A DNA stretch of 11,641 bases, taken from positions 1 through 11,641 of the forward strand of contig JABIPV010000240.1 in assembly GCA_018699075.1 (NCBI GenBank), read 5' to 3'. The position numbers and the translations under genes are program-made. Shown here one piece after another: positions 1 through 5,181 of the stretch (position 1 is the first letter of the stretch; each line of letters starts with the position of its first letter). Below the pieces are notes generated by a model. The model had not been told where the DNA came from and did no database searches. It saw only the letters and a program-made list of their open reading frames with translations. Source of the stretch: Kordiimonadaceae bacterium (GTDB lineage Bacteria; Pseudomonadota; Alphaproteobacteria; Sphingomonadales; Emcibacteraceae).

Positions 1-1002
1 ATTCGTGTCGCAATTAACGGTTTTGGTCGTATTGGCCGCCTCGCCCTTCGTGGAATTTATGAAAGTGGTCGTAAAGACATCAAAGTCGTCGCCATTAATG
101 ACCTTGGTGATGTTGAAATGAACGCTTACCTTCTTAAACGTGACAGTGTTCATGGCCCGTTTCCCTTTGCCGTAAGCGTAGATGGCAGTAATATACAAAT
201 CGGTGATGATAAAATCGCCGTTTCGGCTGAACGCAACCCTGCGGACCTTCCGTGGGCGGAACTTGATGTTGATATTGTTTATGAATGTACGGGCTTCTTC
301 GCTGATAAAGATAAAGCCTCTGCACATTTAGATGCGGGTGCGAAAAAAGTACTTATTTCTGCACCTGCTTCAGGCGTAAGCAAAACGATCGTTTATGGTG
401 TAAATCACGAAACACTTGAAGCAGGCGATAAAGTCGTTTCAAACGCATCTTGTACAACAAACTGTCTTGCACCAGTAGCACAAGTTCTTAACGACGCCGT
501 AGGCCTTGAAAAAGGTATCATGACAACGGTTCACGCCTATACAGGTGACCAACGCGTTCTTGATACGCTTCATTCTGATCCACGCCGTGCTCGCGCATGT
601 GGTCTTAGCATGATCCCAACATCAACGGGTGCTGCGCGCGCCGTTGGTCTTGTACTTCCTGAACTTGCCGGTAAGCTTGACGGCACATCAGTTCGTGTCC
701 CAACACCTAACGTGTCCATGGTTGATCTTACATTTGTTGCGAAACGTGACACAACAGTTGATGAGATTAATGCCGCGATTAAAGAAGCCGCAGAAGGCCG
801 TCTTAAAAATGTACTTGCTTATGTTAATGAGCCGGTTGTTTCTATCGACTTTAATCATGATGATCACAGTTCAAGCTTTGACGGGTCACAAACATCTGTA
901 ATGGGTGGCAATTTGGTCCGTATTCTTACTTGGTATGATAACGAGTGGGGCTTTGCCAACCGTATGTCTGATACTGCTAAAGTAATGTACGATCTAGGTT
1001 AA
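1..1002 (+). CDS. gap: Glyceraldehyde-3-phosphate dehydrogenase, type I (5'-truncated by window edge)
   Basis: This cytosolic enzyme oxidises glyceraldehyde 3-phosphate to 1,3-bisphosphoglycerate with NAD+ and phosphate. The frame is open from base 1 and starts IRVAINGFGRIGR, the Rossmann-fold dinucleotide-binding motif. Family members usually begin with M plus one residue before this, so only about two codons are missing; the internal ATG at 118 is not the real start. The catalytic Cys in ASCTTNC is residue 151 as numbered here, and the activating His in TVHAYTG is residue 178. The segment INDLGD after the second beta strand, with an Asp, suits NAD rather than NADP specificity. The C-terminal motif WYDNEWGFANRM is intact, and 333 residues are visible, which is full length for the family. 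Its TAA stop overlaps the pgk ATG by one base (TAATG), so the two genes are probably co-transcribed and translationally coupled. Confidence 0.98.
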   Translation: MRVAINGFGRIGRLALRGIYESGRKDIKVVAINDLGDVEMNAYLLKRDSVHGPFPFAVSVDGSNIQIGDDKIAVSAERNPADLPWAELDVDIVYECTGFFADKDKASAHLDAGAKKVLISAPASGVSKTIVYGVNHETLEAGDKVVSNASCTTNCLAPVAQVLNDAVGLEKGIMTTVHAYTGDQRVLDTLHSDPRRARACGLSMIPTSTGAARAVGLVLPELAGKLDGTSVRVPTPNVSMVDLTFVAKRDTTVDEINAAIKEAAEGRLKNVLAYVNEPVVSIDFNHDDHSSSFDGSQTSVMGGNLVRILTWYDNEWGFANRMSDTAKVMYDLG

Positions 1003-2216
1003 TGACTACTTTTAAAAACATACAAAGTTTGGGCGCGCTTGCAGGCAAACGCGTCCTTCTTCGTGCTGACCTCAACGTTCCTATGAAAGTTGATGATGAC
1101 GGCAATCGCATTGTCACAGATGATACACGCATTCAATCTGTTACCCCAACCATTTTAGCACTTGCCGAACAAGGCGCACGCGTACTTGTTTTATCCCATT
1201 TCGGTCGCCCGAAGGGTGAACGCAATCTGGATATGACGCTCGAACCACTTGGTCAACATCTTGCAGATGCCACAAAGCTTCCCGTTTCATATATTGATGA
1301 CTGCATTGGTGAAGAAGTCCTTGATGTGATTGATGCAATGGAAGATGGAGCCGTGCTTCTTCTTGAAAATGTACGTTTTTATGCAGAAGAAACACGCAAT
1401 GATCCTGATTTCGCCGCTGCACTTGCGGACAATGCTGACTTTTACGTCAATGATGCCTTCTCCTGTTGTCACCGCGCCCACGCGTCAACCGTTGGTATTG
1501 CTGAAATTTTGCCAAGTGCCGCAGGCCTTGCACTTGAAAAAGAGCTCGTCGCCCTTGAAGGCGCCCTCGGAAATCCCGTTCGTCCCGTTGCGGCGGTCGT
1601 AGGTGGTGCAAAAGTATCAACCAAACTTGACGTTCTAACTAATTTGGTTGCTAAAGTTGATCATTTGATCATCGGTGGCGGCATGGCCAATACATTTCTT
1701 GCCGCACAGGGCATTGATGTCGGTGCGTCGCTCTGCGAACATGACCTGGCGGAAACAGCCATTAATATTTTAAAAAACGCGGCAGATAATAATTGTAAAA
1801 TTCATCTCCCAAGTGATGTGGTGGTTGCTAAAGAATTTAAAGCAAACACCGCAAACCAGATCATTTCTATAAATAATGTCGCAAAAGACGACATGATTTT
1901 GGATGTGGGTCCTGCATCAGTAACCGCCGTAGAAGCGGATTTAAAGGACTGTAAAACATTAATCTGGAATGGCCCAATGGGTGCTTTCGAAATTGAACCT
2001 TTTGACGCTGCAACTGTGAGCCTTGCCAAAGCTGCAGGTGCGCTTACCGAAGCTGGATCACTTATTTCAGTTGCCGGTGGTGGAGATACGGTCGCGGCCT
2101 TAAAACATGCAGGTGTCGCAGACAAATTCACCCATATATCAACAGCAGGCGGCGCCTTCCTAGAATGGATGGAAGGCAAAAAGCTCCCCGGCGTTGAAAT
2201 ATTACTGGCCGAGTAA
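1002..2216 (+). CDS. pgk: Phosphoglycerate kinase
   Basis: Phosphoglycerate kinase transfers phosphate from 1,3-bisphosphoglycerate to ADP, giving ATP and 3-phosphoglycerate. It therefore uses the product of the upstream gap enzyme. The 404 residues match the usual bacterial length. The N-terminal domain carries RADLNVP (21-27), SHFGRPKG (65-72), LLLENVRF (119-126) and NDAFS (150-154). The C-terminal nucleotide domain carries VVGGAKVSTKL (199-209), with the nucleotide-contacting Lys at 204. It also has WNGPMGAFE (322-330), GGGDT (359-363) and the closing STAGGAFLEWMEG segment (380-392). The start at 1002 is favoured because it overlaps the gap stop and gives the normal N-terminus. Only a weak AGG precedes it, so translation probably depends on coupling to gap. 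NDAFSCCHRAH has two Cys where Ala is more common; this should not affect catalysis. Confidence 0.98.
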   Translation: MTTFKNIQSLGALAGKRVLLRADLNVPMKVDDDGNRIVTDDTRIQSVTPTILALAEQGARVLVLSHFGRPKGERNLDMTLEPLGQHLADATKLPVSYIDDCIGEEVLDVIDAMEDGAVLLLENVRFYAEETRNDPDFAAALADNADFYVNDAFSCCHRAHASTVGIAEILPSAAGLALEKELVALEGALGNPVRPVAAVVGGAKVSTKLDVLTNLVAKVDHLIIGGGMANTFLAAQGIDVGASLCEHDLAETAINILKNAADNNCKIHLPSDVVVAKEFKANTANQIISINNVAKDDMILDVGPASVTAVEADLKDCKTLIWNGPMGAFEIEPFDAATVSLAKAAGALTEAGSLISVAGGGDTVAALKHAGVADKFTHISTAGGAFLEWMEGKKLPGVEILLAE

Positions 2217-2229
2217 CAAAGACTTTTGC

Positions 2230-2267
2230 AAAAAAGCCGAGCTTTTTAAAATTTACTCGGTTTTTTT
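2230..2267 (+). terminator. Rho-independent terminator after gap-pgk
   Basis: A CCGAG / CTCGG stem (2237-2241 with 2256-2260) is preceded by an A-run and followed directly by seven T (2261-2267). The loop is about 14 bases and A/T-rich. It begins 13 bases after the pgk stop, so it most likely ends the glycolytic transcript. Confidence 0.8.
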
Positions 2268-2412
2268 GTGCCCGAAAGACATAAATTTGAGCGGTTACTT
2301 AGGATGGTGATCTCAAATGGTCAACCCAACATTTTACTCTAATATACAAATAGAGAGAGAGTGATTGAATTAGACAACCTTCAGGGTAATTAATTTATAA
2401 ATTTAGGCTTTA

Positions 2413-2426
2413 TTGATTAGGATCAA
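2413..2426 (+). promoter_or_regulatory. FNR/FixK-type operator upstream of the DUF465 gene
   Basis: The 14 bases are TTGAT TAGG ATCAA, a perfect match to the TTGAT-N4-ATCAA site bound by FNR, FnrL, ANR and FixK regulators. Its centre is at 2419.5. If transcription starts near 2461, as the -10 at 2449 suggests, the site lies at -41.5, the position of a class II activator overlapping the -35 region. That predicts activation under low oxygen. The palindrome and spacing are seen directly; the bound regulator is inferred. Confidence 0.65.
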
Positions 2427-2448
2427 ACATTTCTAAACCGTTATTTTC

Positions 2449-2454
2449 TATTAT
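2449..2454 (+). promoter_or_regulatory. Candidate -10 element (TATTAT) of the DUF465 gene promoter
   Basis: TATTAT matches the TATAAT consensus at five of six positions and lies about 30 bases before the ATG at 2484. No good -35 hexamer is found at 17 bp. The FNR/FixK-type box occupies that position instead, as expected for an activator-dependent promoter. The predicted start near 2461 leaves a short leader containing the ribosome binding site. Confidence 0.5.
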
Positions 2455-2483
2455 ATAGTTATAGAAAAACAAAAGGAAATATA

Positions 2484-2723
2484 ATGAGCCATACACCCCA
2501 TGAACTACGTGAAGATTTTCCGGAATTTTCCGATAAAATTCACGAATTAAAGATTAGCAATAACCACTTTGCAAGGTTAGCTACAGAATATCATGAAGTG
2601 AATAGGGAACTACACCGTATTGAAATTGGTGAAGAGCATGTTTCACAATTTAATGAAGAAAATATGCGTAAAAAAAGAATGACACTTAAAGACGAAATCT
2701 ATGCTTTATTAAAAGCATCTTAA
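2484..2723 (+). CDS. DUF465 / YdcH-family small protein
   Basis: This 79-residue cytosolic protein starts MSHTPHELREDFPEF and contains HFARLATEYHEVNRELHRIE and a late MRKKRMTLKDEIYALL. This pattern is typical of DUF465 (YdcH-like) proteins, which are short, charged, predicted helical hairpins of unknown function. There is no signal peptide and no membrane segment. Charged residues dominate from about residue 30 onward, consistent with paired amphipathic helices. The start is supported by an AAGGA ribosome binding site (2473-2477) about six bases before the ATG and by the conserved N-terminus. It appears to be a single gene: a terminator closes pgk upstream, and a 145-base gap follows. The upstream FNR/FixK-type box suggests oxygen-dependent expression, which may hint at a role in microaerobic or anaerobic conditions. 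The biochemical role is not known. Confidence 0.9.
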   Translation: MSHTPHELREDFPEFSDKIHELKISNNHFARLATEYHEVNRELHRIEIGEEHVSQFNEENMRKKRMTLKDEIYALLKAS

Positions 2724-2736
2724 TCTTCTGATAGTG

Positions 2737-2756
2737 AGGTGAAACCTATCTCACCT
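2737..2756 (+). other. Short inverted repeat after the DUF465 gene
   Basis: AGGTGA (2737-2742) and TCACCT (2751-2756) form a perfect 6-bp inverted repeat around an 8-base spacer, 13 bases past the DUF465 stop. Only three T follow, so it would be a weak terminator. It could equally be an operator for the downstream DUF1538 operon. The symmetry is certain; the role is open. Confidence 0.35.
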
Positions 2757-2776
2757 TTGGCAGCATTAAAAAGTAT

Positions 2777-2805
2777 TTAACAAGCAGGGAATATTCATTT
2801 ATATC
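2777..2805 (+). promoter_or_regulatory. Possible sigma-70-type promoter of the DUF1538 operon
   Basis: TTAACA (2777-2782, five of six matches to TTGACA) and TATATC (2800-2805, four of six to TATAAT) are separated by exactly 17 bases. A start near 2812 would leave a leader of about 57 bases before the ATG at 2869. The local sequence is A/T-rich, so chance matches are possible; this is the best pair in the gap. Confidence 0.3.
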
Positions 2806-2868
2806 TGTTTATATCGCTTCAATTTGGAATTATTAATAGCAACAATGTGGTGATACCACGGAAAATAT

Positions 2869-3591
2869 ATGCCGCAGTTTTATAAAACCTTAGTTGATGC
2901 TTTAAGAGACCTTGTCCCGATAGTTGGCGTTGTTCTCTTTTTCCAACTTATTGTTCTACAACAACCATTTCCTGAGCCAATGAAAATAATGGGTGGAATG
3001 GCTGCTGTTGTTGTTGGCCTTGCGCTTTTTATTCAGGGGTTGGAGCTTAGCCTGTTTCCACTTGGTGAAAATATGGCTGGTGCTTTGGTGCGTAAAGGCA
3101 GCGTTCCTTGGTTGATAATTTTTTCATTCGCCCTTGGCTTTGGTACCACAATAGCTGAACCCGCCCTTATTGCCGTTAGTCAAGAAGCTGCGAGAATAAC
3201 AGCTAATGCTGGTATGATTGACGTAACTGAAGAAGCTCAAAACTCATACGCCTTTGGGTTACGAATGACTGTTGCGGTTTCAGTTGGTTTTGCTATTATT
3301 ACGGGAGTTCTCAGAATTATTAAAGGGTGGCCGCTGCAATATATTATTATTGGCGGATACCTGATGATTGTAGTGCTTACTCAATTCGCACCAGATAGTA
3401 TTATTGGTGTCGCATATGATAGTGGTGGGGTGACCACGTCTACTATTACTGTGCCGCTTGTAACCGCGCTTGGCATCGGATTATCAACTGTTATTAAAGG
3501 ACGCAATCCGATGATAGATGGATTTGGACTTATTGCTCTAGCAAGCCTTTTCCCTATCGCGTTTGTCCTGCTCTATGGGATTATTATTTAA
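2869..3591 (+). CDS. DUF1538-family membrane protein, first paralogue
   Basis: This is a 240-residue hydrophobic inner-membrane protein with about seven predicted membrane segments (near residues 14-32, 41-63, 79-103, 127-150, 155-173, 186-208 and 217-239). The motifs LFPLGE (62-67), TTIAEPALIAV (93-103), AYDSGGVTTST (182-192) and DGFGLIALASLFP (217-229) are those I associate with DUF1538, a family without an established function. Glycine-rich helices with a conserved YDSGG loop suggest a transporter or channel, but no substrate can be read from the sequence. A weak ACGGA lies upstream of the ATG. The TAA stop overlaps the next ATG by one base, and the neighbour is a paralogue with the same motifs, so the two probably form one heteromeric complex. 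The following P-II-like and CBS genes look like its regulators. Confidence 0.85.
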   Translation: MPQFYKTLVDALRDLVPIVGVVLFFQLIVLQQPFPEPMKIMGGMAAVVVGLALFIQGLELSLFPLGENMAGALVRKGSVPWLIIFSFALGFGTTIAEPALIAVSQEAARITANAGMIDVTEEAQNSYAFGLRMTVAVSVGFAIITGVLRIIKGWPLQYIIIGGYLMIVVLTQFAPDSIIGVAYDSGGVTTSTITVPLVTALGIGLSTVIKGRNPMIDGFGLIALASLFPIAFVLLYGIII

Positions 3592-4375
3592 TGGTAGATC
3601 TAATTGAAAAAATCGTCATGACTTTTTTCACCACCGTGCGGGATGTGGCCCCTATCGGCGTTTTATTAATTTTTTTCAAACCTTTGTTTTAAAAACGCCC
3701 GTTCCAAACCTAAAAAAAGTAATCGTTGGTTTTGTTTATGTCATTTCAGGGCTCGCCTTATTTTTAATCGGGTTAGAACAAGCTTTATTCCCACTTGGGG
3801 ATCTTATGGCGAAACAGTTGACTGATCCTGATTTCATCACGGGAGGGACAGGAGTCCCCGGTCAAATCATTGAATGGTGGCAATATTATTGGGTTTATAT
3901 ATTTGCGGCAGCTATCGGCTTTTCAACCACCGTGGCAGAACCATCATTAATTGCTGTTGCCATTAAGGCAAATGAAACATCAGGTGGCGCATTAAAGCCT
4001 TGGGGGTTACGTATTGCTGTTGCAATTGGTGTTGCCGTAGCAATTTCCCTTGGCGCGTTTAGAATTGTGACAGGTACATCATTGGCTTATTATATGATGG
4101 TAGGGTACCTTATCGTAATTATTCAAACTGTATTCGCACCTAAAATGATTGTCCCGCTTGCCTATGATAGTGGAGGAGTTACCACGTCAACGGTAACTGT
4201 ACCACTTGTGACAGCATTAGGGCTCGGGTTGGCGTCGACGGTACCAGGGCGCAGCCCACTGGTGGACGGGTTTGGATTAATTGCACTGGCCAGTCTGTTT
4301 CCAATGATAACAGTTATGGGCTATGCCCAAATTTCAAATTATATTCAATCACGTAAGGAAAGGAACGCACAATGA
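3591..4375 (+). CDS. DUF1538-family membrane protein, second paralogue, with internal -1 frame change
   Basis: The gene starts at the ATG overlapping the previous stop (TAATG) and reads MVDLIEKIVMTFFTTVRD onward. After 33 codons it meets a TAA at 3690-3692. The -1 frame continues the family sequence to 4375. Joining the frames at the seven-T run (3670-3676) gives a 261-residue protein containing IFFQTFVLKTPVP, which aligns with LFFQLIVLQQPFP of the first paralogue. After the join the motifs LFPLGD, TTVAEPSLIAV (about 113-123), AYDSGGVTTST (about 191-201) and DGFGLIALASLFP (about 226-238) are all present. The downstream frame has no decay, so the gene is either functional through slippage, recently broken, or affected by a homopolymer error. 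The ATG at 3806 would lose the first two membrane helices and is not a convincing start. A strong AAGGAAAGGA near its end serves the next gene. Confidence 0.8.
3670..3677 (+). other. Seven-T run / slippery heptamer at the frame break
   Basis: The incoming frame reads ATT TTT TTC AAA, which contains T TTT TTC (3671-3677), a classical X XXY YYZ slippery heptamer. A -1 slip gives I-F-F-Q and restores the family sequence at exactly this point. Transcriptional slippage adding one T, or an error of seven instead of eight T, would give the same protein. No obvious stimulatory hairpin or upstream Shine-Dalgarno was recognised. Confidence 0.5.
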
Positions 4376-4722
4376 AATTTAAATTAATTGTCGCAATGGT
4401 CGCTGATGACAAAACAGATAAGGTCATATCCACAGCACGAGAACTAGGAGCAACCGGCGCAACGGTTATTACCAGTGCGCGCGGTGAAGGTTTGGCACCG
4501 CCAAAGAGCTTCTTTGGAGTGACGGTAGAAGGTCAAGTTGATGTTGCCCTATTCATTGTCGAAGAACACATGAGTAAAACAATTTTAGAAGCAATCTCAG
4601 AGGTTAGTAATTTTAAAGGTTCGCACGGCGCAGGAGTTGCTTTGCAATTAGATATTGAGGATGTTGTTGGACTGGAAAGCCAGCTTTCTACTATTCAGGA
4701 TGAAATCGAGGAACAGCTATGA
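4372..4722 (+). CDS. P-II-like nitrogen-regulatory-family signalling protein
   Basis: This 116-residue cytosolic protein has the P-II-like ferredoxin-type alpha/beta pattern: strand KFKLIVAMV (2-10), helix DKTDKVISTARELGATGATVI (13-33), loop SARGEG (35-40), strand VDVALFIVEE (56-65), helix (68-80) and a C-terminal GLESQL. Members are usually trimers that bind adenine nucleotides or other small effectors and dock on a partner, often a membrane transporter. The loop GEGLAPPKSFFGVTVEGQ (38-55) is unlike the classical GlnB/GlnK T-loop. The protein contains no tyrosine, so GlnD-type uridylylation is impossible. It starts in an ATGA overlap with the DUF1538 gene and has a strong AAGGAAAGGA (4355-4364) ribosome binding site. 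It ends in an ATGA overlap with the CBS gene. Position suggests that it gates the DUF1538 proteins, much as GlnK regulates AmtB, but the ligand is unknown. Confidence 0.8.
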   Translation: MKFKLIVAMVADDKTDKVISTARELGATGATVITSARGEGLAPPKSFFGVTVEGQVDVALFIVEEHMSKTILEAISEVSNFKGSHGAGVALQLDIEDVVGLESQLSTIQDEIEEQL

Positions 4723-5120
4723 CTGAAATTAAACACGAAACCGTAAAAGACGTTATGTCAGAAAATTTAATAATGATTGATGGTTTAACAACAATTTCAA
4801 ATGCGTTGAATATAATGAGAAAGAATGAAATCAGTTCACTTGTTATTAATCGCAGAAATGAAAGCGATGAATACGGCCTGCTCACGGCTAAGGATATTGC
4901 AAGTAATGTTGTTGTCCCTGATAAGTCACCAGAACGGATAAGCGCATATCAGGTAATGCAAAAACCAGTGCTCTCCATTAGAGCCAATATGAATATCCGT
5001 TATGCCATTCGCCTGTTATTGAAATTTGATGTTTTTCGCGCACTTGTTATTGAAAATGACGAAGCAATCGGAATTGTGACTTTGGAAGAAATGCTTTTAC
5101 AGTATACCGAGATAAAGTAA
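4719..5120 (+). CDS. Two-CBS-domain protein (Bateman module)
   Basis: The 133 residues are almost entirely two CBS domains. CBS1 spans about residues 8-64 (VKDVMSENLIMIDGLTTISNALNIM, then SSLVINRR and YGLLTAKDIA). CBS2 spans about 76-130 (AYQVMQKPVLSIRANMNIRYAIRLLL, then RALVIENDEAIGIVTLEEML). Such paired domains commonly bind AMP, ADP, ATP or related adenosyl ligands and pass an energy signal to a partner. There is no catalytic domain, membrane segment or signal peptide, so it is probably a cytosolic regulatory subunit. It overlaps the P-II-like gene by four bases (ATGA), has GAGGAA (4708-4713) as ribosome binding site, and is the last gene before a terminator. Being co-translated with DUF1538 and P-II-like proteins, it most likely senses adenylate state for that membrane system. 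This role is inferred from context. Confidence 0.88.
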   Translation: MTEIKHETVKDVMSENLIMIDGLTTISNALNIMRKNEISSLVINRRNESDEYGLLTAKDIASNVVVPDKSPERISAYQVMQKPVLSIRANMNIRYAIRLLLKFDVFRALVIENDEAIGIVTLEEMLLQYTEIK

Positions 5121-5124
5121 TTAC

Positions 5125-5157
5125 AAAAAAAGCCGGGCTATTTCTAGTCCGGCTTTT
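5125..5157. terminator. Bidirectional rho-independent terminator between convergent genes
   Basis: AAAAGCCGGGCTA (5128-5140) pairs with TAGTCCGGCTTTT (5145-5157) around a TTTC loop: 13 pairs with one G-T wobble. Reading left to right it ends the DUF1538 operon eight bases past the CBS stop. Reading right to left the stem is followed by seven T, ending the M28 peptidase transcript. Confidence 0.88.
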
Positions 5158-5181
5158 CATTTTGTTGTTTATAAAACTTAC

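Noticed and set aside
118..1002. Taking the ATG at 118 as the start of gap
   Set aside because: The frame is open to base 1 and encodes the NAD-binding GFGRIGR motif upstream of 118, so the real start lies just outside the window.
1657..1673. TTGATCATTTGATCATC, resembling a doubled FNR-type half-site
   Set aside because: It lies inside pgk and encodes the conserved VDHLIIGG segment. The half-sites are not in the right inverted spacing for a regulator site.
1802..2179. A 125-codon open frame on the minus strand
   Set aside because: It lies wholly antisense to the conserved C-terminal domain of pgk and has no ribosome binding site or recognisable motif.
2352..2361. Short AG dinucleotide run (five units)
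   Set aside because: It is too short to be a meaningful phase-variable repeat and is not placed in a gene or in the predicted promoter.
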